Source: SpSt-28 sp044343155 (GTDB lineage: Archaea; Aenigmatarchaeota; Aenigmatarchaeia; CG10238-14; SpSt-28). From it: a stretch of DNA of 23,953 bases. The notes beneath the pieces were generated by a model, which did no database searches, had not been told where the DNA came from, and worked only from the letters and a program-made list of their open reading frames with translations. This document shows positions 1 through 8,500 of this stretch, one piece after another (position 1 is the first letter of the stretch; every line of letters begins with the position of its first letter). The stretch spans positions 1 through 23,953 of the forward strand of contig JAVZSS010000009.1 of assembly GCA_044343155.1 (NCBI GenBank). Direction: 5' to 3'. A program made the position numbers and the translations under genes.

Positions 1-2
1 GA

Positions 3-2006
3 GCAGGACCAGGTGCAGGCGGCCCTGGTATGGGAGGTCTTCCTATAGGAGGTCCAGGAGGCGGGTTAGGTATAGGAATCCCACCATTAAATATAAGTTT
101 ACCTAATATTTCTCTACCTAACATAACGATGCCAAATGTTTCTAGAGCACCTGTAGAATTTAAAGCGACAGTAATCGATTTGTCTGTTTATCCAATGGAA
201 GAAAAAATATTTTCAGTTGATGTAACTAATCACTTAGAAAATGATGTTGAAGTTAGCATATCTATTGAAGGACCAGCAGCTTCCATAGTTACTTCACAAA
301 CACCAAAGTTATATGTGAATGCAAGATCTTTAGCTTCAGCAACCTTTAGAGTTTTTGCCTCGACATCTATAGCACCTGGTATATATACAGGAAATATAGT
401 ATTGCAATCAGGAAATATAACTCATAGATTGCCAGTAACAATTAAAGTTAATCCAGTTATAGAACCATTACTAGACGTAAAAACAAAAATACTTACAAAA
501 ACTGTAGGGCCAGGCAAAGATTTGTTGTTTGAAGTTACTTTGATAAACATGGGTCAAACTCCAAGTGTAGAAGATATAACAGTTACTTATACTGTTAGAA
601 CTCTTAATGAGCCATATAAAATAATAGCTCAATCAAAAGAGACTCTAGCTGTTGTTAATACTTTAACATACACAAGAAAAATAACCATACCAGAAAATAC
701 TCCACAAGATTCATATTTGCTAATTGTTAATGCTAGCTATTGGTATGGCAAAAAATACGCTATGGCAGCAGATAGCTTTGAAGTTAGCGAGTTGCCAGCA
801 CCCGTTTTAATGTTAAAAGCAATATTTACAAATTGGTTGACTTATTTGATTTTAACTGTAATGCTGCCAATAGGTTATGTTGGAATGAGGTTATATGGAA
901 TATATAGAATGAAACAGTTAGCTAAAAAGAGATATGTAGCACCAATTGATTTCAAAGCCTTGCCACAACCAGGACCTAATTCTATAGAAGTTGGTAAGAT
1001 AGCAGAAACGGATGTTAAAGCGTATATTGATATGAGTCAATTGTTAATGCACACAATAGCTGCCGGAGGTTCAGGTTCAGGTAAAACAATTTCTGCAATG
1101 GTAATAGCTGAAGAACTTTTGAAGAGAAAGATTCCAGTTATAGTCTTTGATCCAACAGCACAATGGACAGGCTTTATTAAACCGAATAGAGTTAAGCAAC
1201 TATTAGATTACTATCCAAAATTCGGATTAAAACCCACAGATGCTAGAAGCTTTAAGACAAATATAGTTGTGGTTGAAGATCCAAACATGGAAATAGATAT
1301 TAAGAAATACATGATTCCAGGTGAGATAACAGTTTTTGTTATGAATAGATTGAAACCAGAACAATTAGATTCATTTGTGAGAAGAAGCGTTCAAGCTATA
1401 TTTGATATGAGACCACCAGAATCAAAAGAAGTTAAATTGCTATTAGTTTATGACGAGGTTCATAGACTTTTGCCTAAGTATGGTGGTAAAGGAGGCTACG
1501 TTGCAATAGAAAGAGCAGTAAGAGAGTTTAGAAAGTGGGGTATTGGTGTATTTTTGATTTCGCAAGTTTTGCTAGACTTTAAAGCTGCAGTTAGAGCTAA
1601 CATAGCAAACGAAATTCAGTTGAGAACTAGATATGAAGGTGATATAGGAAGAGTTAAGTCTAAATATGGACAAGAGTATGCTGATAAAATAACTAAGCTT
1701 GTTATAGGTACAGGTTTGTTCCAAAATCCAGAATATAATCATGGTAAGCCATGGTTTATTAGCTTTAGGCCAATATTACACTCTCCATTTGCTTTAACCG
1801 ATGATGAAATTAATCAATATGTAAATCTAAATAAGAAAATAGAGGAGTTTGCAAAGAAAATAGAGGAATTGAAGAAAAAAGGAGTAGATACTTACGATAT
1901 GGAGATAGAATTGAACATAGCTAAGGATAAATTAAAGACAGGAGCATTTAAGATGGTTGAAACTTACTTAGAATCTTTGGAAAAAAGAATAAAAGGAAAG
2001 GGGTAA
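3..2006 (+). CDS. Membrane-anchored HerA/VirB4-superfamily ATPase with extracellular Ig-like stalk (5' partial)
   Basis: The frame is open to the left edge of the window, so the ATG at position 30 is probably internal and the true start lies upstream. Numbering here is from that ATG. Residues 1-17 are Gly/Pro-rich; residues 18-38 repeat a five-residue P-N-I-S/T pattern with four N-glycosylation sequons. Two Ig-like (NEW3/CARDB-like) domains follow at about 40-140 and 145-255. One membrane helix lies at about 265-290, followed by a basic stretch. The cytoplasmic part is a HerA/FtsK-type P-loop ATPase: Walker A GGSGSGKT at 346-353, Walker B LLLVYDE ending in D475-E476, a sensor-like Gln512 in FLISQ, and a possible arginine finger in QLRTR (530-534). 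The tail (593-658) is helical. This family uses ATP to pump DNA or protein; the substrate here is unknown. The next gene starts 6 bases downstream. The ATPase call is firm; topology and role are inferred. Confidence 0.85.
   Translation, partial: AGPGAGGPGMGGLPIGGPGGGLGIGIPPLNISLPNISLPNITMPNVSRAPVEFKATVIDLSVYPMEEKIFSVDVTNHLENDVEVSISIEGPAASIVTSQTPKLYVNARSLASATFRVFASTSIAPGIYTGNIVLQSGNITHRLPVTIKVNPVIEPLLDVKTKILTKTVGPGKDLLFEVTLINMGQTPSVEDITVTYTVRTLNEPYKIIAQSKETLAVVNTLTYTRKITIPENTPQDSYLLIVNASYWYGKKYAMAADSFEVSELPAPVLMLKAIFTNWLTYLILTVMLPIGYVGMRLYGIYRMKQLAKKRYVAPIDFKALPQPGPNSIEVGKIAETDVKAYIDMSQLLMHTIAAGGSGSGKTISAMVIAEELLKRKIPVIVFDPTAQWTGFIKPNRVKQLLDYYPKFGLKPTDARSFKTNIVVVEDPNMEIDIKKYMIPGEITVFVMNRLKPEQLDSFVRRSVQAIFDMRPPESKEVKLLLVYDEVHRLLPKYGGKGGYVAIERAVREFRKWGIGVFLISQVLLDFKAAVRANIANEIQLRTRYEGDIGRVKSKYGQEYADKITKLVIGTGLFQNPEYNHGKPWFISFRPILHSPFALTDDEINQYVNLNKKIEEFAKKIEELKKKGVDTYDMEIELNIAKDKLKTGAFKMVETYLESLEKRIKGKG
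1997..2003 (+). promoter_or_regulatory. Shine-Dalgarno site for the coiled-coil gene
   Basis: The purine run AAAGGGG lies 9 bases before the ATG at 2013 and overlaps the end of the ATPase gene. This supports 2013 as the start and translation from a shared transcript. Confidence 0.55.
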
Positions 2007-2012
2007 TAAATT

Positions 2013-3497
2013 ATGGAAACTAAGGAAATTGAACAGTTGAAAAAAGAAAGAGAAGATTTGCTTTTACTAATTTCACAACTGGAAGAAGAATATAACAAAG
2101 CTAATTTAAGTGAAAAAGTCTATAAAGAAGCAAAAGAAAAATATGAAAAAAGATTGAGCGAAATAAATAAAAAACTTGGAATCAAAGAGGAAAAGAAGGG
2201 CGGATTTTTAAAAAATGTTTTCAAGAAAGAGAAAAAAGAGGAATCTCCCTATATTTCTGAAAAAAGTGAAGGGCCAACATTTATAGATCCTTTAAATCCA
2301 CCTAAGGAAGTAGAAGAAGTAAAAGAGGAAAATATTTCTATGGAGGGAGGTCAAGAAAAAATTTATGTGGAATTGGAAAAAATAAAAGCTTTTATTGAAT
2401 CTTTAAGAGAAACGGATAAAACTTTAAATGAGCAAATAAGGAATTTGGCTGAAGCAATAGGAGAAATTAGGTCTACAGTTTTTCAGGTTGACGGCTCTTT
2501 AAAAGAATTGGAAATGAAGCTAGAAAAGATAGAAAATGATGTTGAAGAAATAAAACCTAATAAAATTGAAAAAAAGTTTTTAGATTTGGAAAAAAAATTG
2601 GAAGGTTTGGAAATTTTTAAAGAAAAATCTGAAAAAAGATTTGAAGATTTGTTGGAGAAAATGAAAAAGATAAATGAGTTTATGAGAAGTGCAGGAAGAG
2701 TTGAGAATTTAGTTAAGATTTCTAGGGAAATTAATCAGAAGTCTGAAGAAATAAAAGAAGCTATTAGGTATATAGAAAGAATTGCTGCTAAAGTTGAAAG
2801 GGCTTTTACAGAAATGAATAAGAATTTGAGTGAATTTATATTGTACAAAGGAAAGCAAGAATCTTTGGAAGAGAATTTTAGGGAAGCTGTAAAAAATTTG
2901 GAAGAAATAAAAACTAAAATAGAAAATGTTGCAACATTAAAAGACCTAGAAAGTTTTAAGGCAGATATATTTTCTTTAAAATCTCAAATAGACGAAATTA
3001 ATAAAGTTTTACCAATAGTTGAAACGAAAATACCAGAAACAATTCAAAAATTGAGGGAAGAAAGAGATGATATTTTGTTGTTAATTAAAGCCTTAGACAA
3101 CGATTTGCAATTGGGAAGAATTAGTATTGGGGATTATAATAAAAGTAGGGAAAATGCTTTGAAAAAATTGAGGGAAATAAATGAAAAATTGGTTGAAGAA
3201 TGGAAAAAAATTGAAAAGTTTATTGAAGAAGGGGGTTTAGAAGCTTTACCTATAGAAAGAGTTGTTGAAGAAAAAGAATATAATTCTGAAAATATGAGCA
3301 CAGAGAAAAAAATAGAAATTAAAGAGGGAGAGGAAAGCGAAAAGGAAATTGAAAAAATGGAGAAGAAAGAAAAAAATGAGTTTGAAAATTTGGAGAAAAA
3401 AGAGGAAGCTTATCTACCAAAAGTTATAGAGCCAGTTAAAGTTGAAGGTGAAGAAGATTTAATTAAATTTTTAAAAAAGGTTAAGGAGGAAATTTAG
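2013..3497 (+). CDS. Long coiled-coil protein with two SHOCT-like helical modules
   Basis: This 494-residue protein has no signal peptide or membrane segment and is rich in Glu and Lys, so it is probably cytoplasmic. Residues 9-55 form a helical module (ER-ED at the start, L-S near the middle, Tyr, then INKKL). A second, ungapped copy lies at 347-393 (LREERDD to INEKL). Between them, about 115-335, is a long heptad-type coiled coil. Residues 55-110 and 400-475 look disordered and charged, with several FLKNVFKKEKK-like basic or acidic patches. The same module is the cytoplasmic tail of the 1941-residue surface protein encoded at 5585-11410, which suggests physical linkage. The gene lies 6 bases after the HerA-type ATPase gene and its stop directly abuts the MinD-like gene. 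I infer a scaffold or adaptor between ATPase, MinD-like switch and surface protein. No named family is recognised beyond the SHOCT resemblance. Confidence 0.85.
   Translation: METKEIEQLKKEREDLLLLISQLEEEYNKANLSEKVYKEAKEKYEKRLSEINKKLGIKEEKKGGFLKNVFKKEKKEESPYISEKSEGPTFIDPLNPPKEVEEVKEENISMEGGQEKIYVELEKIKAFIESLRETDKTLNEQIRNLAEAIGEIRSTVFQVDGSLKELEMKLEKIENDVEEIKPNKIEKKFLDLEKKLEGLEIFKEKSEKRFEDLLEKMKKINEFMRSAGRVENLVKISREINQKSEEIKEAIRYIERIAAKVERAFTEMNKNLSEFILYKGKQESLEENFREAVKNLEEIKTKIENVATLKDLESFKADIFSLKSQIDEINKVLPIVETKIPETIQKLREERDDILLLIKALDNDLQLGRISIGDYNKSRENALKKLREINEKLVEEWKKIEKFIEEGGLEALPIERVVEEKEYNSENMSTEKKIEIKEGEESEKEIEKMEKKEKNEFENLEKKEEAYLPKVIEPVKVEGEEDLIKFLKKVKEEI
3485..3489 (+). promoter_or_regulatory. 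Shine-Dalgarno site (GGAGG) for the first MinD-like gene
   Basis: A perfect GGAGG core sits inside the last codons of the coiled-coil gene, 8 bases before the ATG at 3498. The stop TAG and this ATG are directly adjacent, so the two genes are very probably translationally coupled. Confidence 0.75.
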
Positions 3498-4256
3498 ATG
3501 GTTGTTATAGGAATAATAAGTGCTAAAGGAGGTGTTGGAAAAACAACAGTTACTAGTAATTTATCTTCAGCTTTAGTGAAATTTTTTGGAAAAAGGGTTT
3601 TAGCTGTTGATGGAAATATAACAACCCCTAATTTAGGAATTCATTTTGGTATGCTTTCCCAAGAGAATACTTTAAATGAGGTGTTGGCCGAGAAAATAGA
3701 TGTAACTCAAGCTATTTATATTCATCCTTCTGGAGTTCATATTATACCCTCAAGTTTGTCTGCAATGGTTGAATATCCCGATGTAGGAAAACTTAAAGAA
3801 AAAATAGATAAAATTAAAGATAACTACGATTATGTTTTGATTGATGGTGCAGCAGGTATTGGAAAAGAAGTTATATCAACAATAAAAGCTAGTGATAAAA
3901 TATTATTGGTTTCAAATCCTGATATGACTGCAATATTGTCAATGATTAAAGCAAAAAAAATTGTTCATATGTTAAATAATTCTTTATATGGGTTAGTTCT
4001 AAATAAAGTAGAGGGGAAAAAATACGAAATGAAAAAAGAAAAAATAGAAGAATTGAGTGAAGTTAATATTATAGGAGAAGTTCCTTTTGATAAGAAAGTT
4101 ATTGAATCTATATCAAAAATGACTCCCATAGTTCTTTTAGACGGAAGAGCTAAAGCTTCTAGAGCTTTTAAAAAAATTGCAGCACATATTACTCAAGAAA
4201 TTTTTATAGAAAAAGAAAGTATATGGGAAAAAATAAAAAGATTTTTCCATCTTTAA
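3498..4256 (+). CDS. MinD/ParA-family ATPase with C-terminal membrane-targeting helix (copy 1)
   Basis: This 252-residue protein is a deviant Walker-A ATPase: KGGVGKTT at 10-17, with the signature lysine K10 and K15. Switch I has D38 but Asn at position 40 (VDGNITTPN), where E. coli MinD has Asp. Switch II is LIDGAAGIG, and LNKVEGKKYE follows at about 168-177. The last residues, SIWEKIKRFFHL, form a basic amphipathic helix much like the MinD membrane-targeting sequence. Known relatives dimerise on ATP, bind membrane and position other complexes (division site, pili, chemoreceptors). The gene abuts the coiled-coil gene and shares an operon with the HerA-type ATPase, so I infer that it places or switches that membrane complex rather than a division septum; no MinC or MinE is present here. 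The Asn may alter hydrolysis. The family call is firm. Confidence 0.9.
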   Translation: MVVIGIISAKGGVGKTTVTSNLSSALVKFFGKRVLAVDGNITTPNLGIHFGMLSQENTLNEVLAEKIDVTQAIYIHPSGVHIIPSSLSAMVEYPDVGKLKEKIDKIKDNYDYVLIDGAAGIGKEVISTIKASDKILLVSNPDMTAILSMIKAKKIVHMLNNSLYGLVLNKVEGKKYEMKKEKIEELSEVNIIGEVPFDKKVIESISKMTPIVLLDGRAKASRAFKKIAAHITQEIFIEKESIWEKIKRFFHL

Positions 4257-4258
4257 GG

Positions 4259-4266
4259 CTTAAATC
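4259..4266 (+). promoter_or_regulatory. Possible TATA box for the small membrane protein gene
   Basis: CTTAAATC lies about 21-29 bases before the ATG at 4288, which has no Shine-Dalgarno site, a layout that fits a leaderless archaeal transcript. The T-rich stretch just after it (4265-4277) could also end the upstream operon's transcript. Both readings are weak. Confidence 0.3.
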
Positions 4267-4287
4267 TTTTTCTTTTCATATCAAAAA

Positions 4288-4671
4288 ATGGAAAGAGTTA
4301 GCTACCTTTCAGTAATTATATTGCTTTTGTCTTTAGTGGTTATTAGAGAAGGAATAAAGGTAGAAACTTCAAAAATGTTTGGGTGTTACTATGGTAAAAA
4401 TATTTTAATTGATTCAAACTTATATTCTTATTCTTTTTTAATTTGCGATAAAATTTCTCATATTCTCTTTTCTCTACTTTCTTTTTTATCAATCTTCTCT
4501 CTTTCTTTTGTTTTTAAAGTTTTGGAAGATCAGAGAATTTTTTATTTTTTCTTTCTATTCTCATTCTTTTTCCTTCTTTTTGACATTTTAACTTATTATG
4601 ATATAAAAACAAACTATATAACTTTTTCCCTTCTTTTTCTTTTTTCAATTCCAAGTATAGTCATAAAATAG
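4288..4671 (+). CDS. Small multi-pass membrane protein of unknown function
   Basis: This 127-residue protein is almost entirely hydrophobic, with about four predicted membrane helices (roughly 5-22, 50-76, 84-104, 109-126). Cysteines occur near 33 and 53. I recognise no family. There is no Shine-Dalgarno site; a TATA-like element is suitably placed for a leaderless start. The stop codon ends exactly one base before the stop of the convergent gene. It could be an accessory subunit of the preceding ATPase operon or an unrelated single gene. Confidence 0.6.
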   Translation: MERVSYLSVIILLLSLVVIREGIKVETSKMFGCYYGKNILIDSNLYSYSFLICDKISHILFSLLSFLSIFSLSFVFKVLEDQRIFYFFFLFSFFFLLFDILTYYDIKTNYITFSLLFLFSIPSIVIK

Positions 4672-5094
4672 TTATTTAGAAATAAGAGAGGTTACGAGAT
4701 CTCTTAGTTCTTCTTTGTTTTTTACACTATATATTTTCCATTTCCCAATTCTTTTTCTTTTTCCTTCAAAACTAATAATATAGAAGTTCTCAAAATTTGT
4801 AGAAATTTGTTTTAATTTTTTTATTTCTTCATCCAAATTTTTAGAAGTATCTATTATATAAATACAATTTTTATACCCTTTTAAAACATTTTCAACATCT
4901 TTTAAATTTGCAATTTCAAATTTTGCACTAATTCCATCAACAGTTTTAAGTATTTCTTCATTTATGTTTGAAGGAAAAAGAAGTAAATTTTTCTTTGTTC
5001 CTTTCTTAAATAAAACAAAAATAAAAGAAAAGAAAGTAAAGAATACAAGAATTAAAAAATATGTTAAAATTGGATAGACTTGTGAAAATATCAT
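4672..5094 (-). CDS. Single-pass membrane protein with small cytoplasmic domain, unknown function
   Basis: This 140-residue protein has an N-terminal membrane helix (about 8-31) followed by a positive KKGTKK patch, so the rest (about 35-140) is probably cytoplasmic. That domain alternates short hydrophobic strands and charged helices (for example NCIYIIDTS and NFYIISFEG) and ends in a helix, KEELRDLVTSLI, suggesting a small alpha/beta fold. I do not recognise it. It starts immediately after the stop of the M50-like protease gene (TAAATG junction), so the two are almost certainly co-transcribed and coupled. It may be a partner or regulator of that protease. Confidence 0.65.
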   Translation of the reverse strand: MIFSQVYPILTYFLILVFFTFFSFIFVLFKKGTKKNLLLFPSNINEEILKTVDGISAKFEIANLKDVENVLKGYKNCIYIIDTSKNLDEEIKKLKQISTNFENFYIISFEGKRKRIGKWKIYSVKNKEELRDLVTSLISK

Positions 5095-5553
5095 TTAAAA
5101 TATTGTTTTTTCTATTAATAAGATTTCTCCTATTACGATTATTATGCTTCCAAGAATTGCAAATAAAATTGAATATGGAAGGTGTAAATAATTTTCAAAA
5201 TCCCAAATTGAAATTAGTATATTAAATCCAAACATTATTATTGCTAAATATTTATCAGGTTTATTTTTACTAAAAAATAAAATAATCGCTATTGGGATTA
5301 TTAAAAAAGAGCCTGAGAGACCAAGAAGAAAAATGTTTGTTGAAGGTGGACATTCCATTTCTGTATAAGTTGTCATAAATTGGGTATCAAAAAGAACAAT
5401 TCTAACTAAATAGCAATTAGACAGTATGCCAAAAATAAAATGGCCTAATTCATGTAAAATTATGGTCGAAAAAGATAGAAGAATTGTGATAATAAAAAAA
5501 TAGAGAAAAACTTTTATATAATTTTTTAAAAAGTTTTTTCTCTTTTTTACCAT
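5095..5553 (-). CDS. M50 (site-2-protease-like) integral membrane zinc metalloprotease
   Basis: This 152-residue protein has about four membrane helices. The first carries HELGH at 34-38 (zinc ligands H34 and H38, general base E35), embedded in a hydrophobic helix as in M50 proteases. The third ligand may be D118 in the later WDFENYL segment; the usual NxxPxxPLDG motif is not present. GLSGS (78-82) may correspond to the loop before the second core helix. The protein is short for M50, so it is a minimal or divergent member. Relatives cut membrane-embedded substrates, often freeing regulators. The gene lies first in a two-gene minus-strand operon and is divergent from the 1941-residue surface-protein gene with only 31 bases between start codons. 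A link to the membrane-tethered regulator encoded at 15161 is an attractive but untested idea. Confidence 0.7.
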   Translation of the reverse strand: MVKKRKNFLKNYIKVFLYFFIITILLSFSTIILHELGHFIFGILSNCYLVRIVLFDTQFMTTYTEMECPPSTNIFLLGLSGSFLIIPIAIILFFSKNKPDKYLAIIMFGFNILISIWDFENYLHLPYSILFAILGSIIIVIGEILLIEKTIF

Positions 5554-5584
5554 AGTAATATTTTACTTCTTGAAAATAATATTT
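5554..5584. promoter_or_regulatory. Compact divergent promoter between M50-like protease and surface-protein genes
   Basis: Only 31 bases separate the two divergent start codons. The sequence is a near-palindrome: TAATATTTTA on the left arm and AAATAATATTT on the right. Read on the plus strand, the left arm is a TATA-like element about 20-30 bases before the ATG at 5585; read on the minus strand, the right arm does the same for the gene starting at 5553. Neither gene has a Shine-Dalgarno site, so both transcripts are probably leaderless. Confidence 0.5.
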
Positions 5585-8500
5585 ATGGAAAAAACAATAA
5601 TAATTTTAGCATCTTTACTAGTAGTGCTTATTTTAATTTTTTATATTAAACCATTTATTACAGGCCTTTTTATAGGTTTTGGTCAACCAACAAATGCAAC
5701 ATGGTTTAATACAACTTGGCATTATAGATTTAGGATAGAGGTAACTCCCTCTTTTCAAGTAAATGATTGGCCAATTGAAATAAAAATTAACTTTTCAGAT
5801 TTAATACCTTATGGTACTTTTGATGAAAATTCAATAAGGGTATTTGAATATGATGAAAATGGTAATATTCTGTATGAAGTTCCAAGCCAGTTTGATAAAG
5901 ACGATGGATATTCTGAGAGCAATGCTTTAGGAGAACTAATATTTGTTTTGAATGGAACTACATTAGAAAATCAAAAAAGAATTTTTTATGTTTATTATGA
6001 TATTGTTGAGAATGGTGTAAAGGAAAGAAAAGAATATGAAATTCCCTTTTATTATTTTGTGGATAGTGATAAAAAACAGGTTAATGTAAACACATCAGAT
6101 TTAGCTTTCTATATTGATACATCAAGGCAAAACTATTCTGGTATTTATGCTGTTGTTAGGAAATCGGATGAAATATATATTGTAAATGTTGACGAATCGC
6201 AAAAACCAATAGAATATACTGAGCTCTATAATGGTACAGATATTTTAACTTTTGATTTAAGAAATAATGTGTCCTTAATTGTTGGTCCAGTAAGGTTAAC
6301 TTTAATACAAAAAGGTTATGAAGTTGAATCATCTTCATTTCAAAAAACTAATGAATTATTTCTAGTAAAAAAATATCATTTTTATAATACTCATTATATT
6401 GATGGTTCTTATGTAAGAATTCAGCAATTATTTTACAATCTTGCCGATTATACAATAGCGAGAAGTTCTACACCAGCAGGAGCAATAGCAATTGATTTAA
6501 ATAGAAGTTTTGAAATAGATCCAAATTATATTGATTGCAATGAAGAAAATCCTTATTCTTATTGTTTAGCAGGTACTTATGCATATGGTTATGCTGGTGG
6601 TATAATTAATTTGAATTCTACTTCCAATTTTTATGCTAAAAATGAAACAGAAACATTGGGAAGAATTGGATTGCATTTAAATCATACTAATATTTTTTCG
6701 AATTCTATGATTTATTCAGATTCAGTAATATATTTTGGAGCTTATGGTGAAAGAGGAGCTTCAGAAGTTTTTCATACCATTAGAAATTCTTATATTTCAC
6801 CTATAATAATAAATATAAGCAATCCAGAAAAGATATTTGTTAATGTTTCAACTTCAACAAACGCAACAGTTTTTAATAGAAATGAAGCTTTACTAATAAA
6901 AGTAAATATAACTGAAGATCCCTATAGGTTAGCAAAGTATATAAACGCAACTTTTGATTTAGGAACATTAGATAAAGATGATGACATTACTATTGTTTTA
7001 TATGATGATGGTACCCATGGAGACGAAATACCAAACGACAAAGTTTATACTTCTATTTTTATTATTCCTATTGATGGTAATATTGGTACTTGGAAGGTTA
7101 ACATTTCTATTTATGACAAAGATTACATTTATTTAGATTCTAGCGAATACTATTTTTTGGTTACAGATATTTTGAATGTGAATGTTTCTATATTAAATAA
7201 AATTTTGATGGAGGGTAGAGTAAACTATGCTATATTAACAGTTAGTAATTTTAGAAATGATTCTTTTGTTGAAGGAGCAAGTATTATTTGTAGTTATGGC
7301 GAATATATAACTACCAACTATACTGATTTTAATAACGGAACTTATTTAGTCAATTTTACAAACCCACCTTATGGCGATTATATTCTTACTTGTAATGTTA
7401 GTAAAGATGGAAATTTTGGTCAAGGAGAGGATAGCTTCTTTTCACAAGCTGCAAAAACTCAAGTTGAAATTAACACTATTCCAAATTATATAGAGTTAAG
7501 AAATGTTAGTTATTACAATAATGAAACTTTCAGCTTCTATGTAAATGCTTCTAATATTGGTAAAGGTATAGCATATTTGGCGAACATTAGCTTTGAAATA
7601 CCAGAAAATTGGGAATATCCAACTGAAAGTGGAGAATGTGGTGATATTTCGATTGATAGTTTTTGCTATAAGTATTTTTCAATAACAACTGATGAAAATA
7701 TTTTGGGAGTTTTTAATATAAATGTTACAATTACTTGGAGGAACCCAGATGATACTATAAGTTATAATAGAACCACAATTACAGTAAATATTTTACCAAA
7801 CCCAATATTAAGGGTTGAAGAAAAGCAAATTATAGGAATAGTTAAAGATGGGTTAAATATAAGCCTAGGAAATATTACTATTCTTTCAGAAGGAAACTAT
7901 AATTTAACTAATATTACTTTTAATTGTATTTCTCCAAATTGTAATGAGTTTTCTGTAAGTTTTAATCCTCAAAAAATAGAAATTTTAAGACCTGGAGAAG
8001 TTTTTAATCCAGAGATTATTCTCTTTACTCCTTTAGGCTATCAACCAGGAATTCATAATATAACTATAAATGTTTCTTCTGAAGAAACATTCGACATTTT
8101 TACTATAACTGCAATTGTTGAACCAAAGACTAATGTTTCTATAGAGTTAAACCCTAAATTTTTTGTAACTCAGAAAATTTCTTTATATGAAGGAGACAGT
8201 TTTAGTTTTTCTGCTATGGTAACTAACATTCAAAACAGTAGTGCAAGGAATGTTATATTGAATATAGATTTTCCAGCTAATTGGAGTTCTAATACTTCAA
8301 TTGAATATTGTGGAAATTTAAGAAGTGGAGAAAATTGTACAAAAAGTTTTAACATAAATATACCAGAATCTACATCACCAGGGATTTATCAAATTAGAGT
8401 TTATGTAAATTGGACCAATTTAGATAATTTTATTTCTTCTAATTTATCTATATTTACGGTAACAGTTTTGTCAAATCCACTTATAAATACTTTAGAAAAA

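Noticed and set aside
30..32. ATG at 30 as the real start of the HerA-type ATPase gene
   Set aside because: The frame is open to the window edge with the same Gly/Pro-rich composition, and the ATG would leave an exported stalk with no signal or anchor before it.
3498..4256. Division-site MinD or plasmid/chromosome ParA assignment
   Set aside because: No MinC, MinE, ParB or centromere-like repeats are nearby; the context is surface proteins, so I kept the general family name.
5570..5584. TTG start for the giant surface protein five codons upstream of the ATG
   Set aside because: It has no ribosome site and would use part of the 31-base divergent promoter; the ATG at 5585 leaves a normal hydrophobic N-terminus.
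6156..6338. 60-codon open frame on the minus strand
   Set aside because: It lies within the coding region of the surface protein on the other strand and has no domain or start signal.
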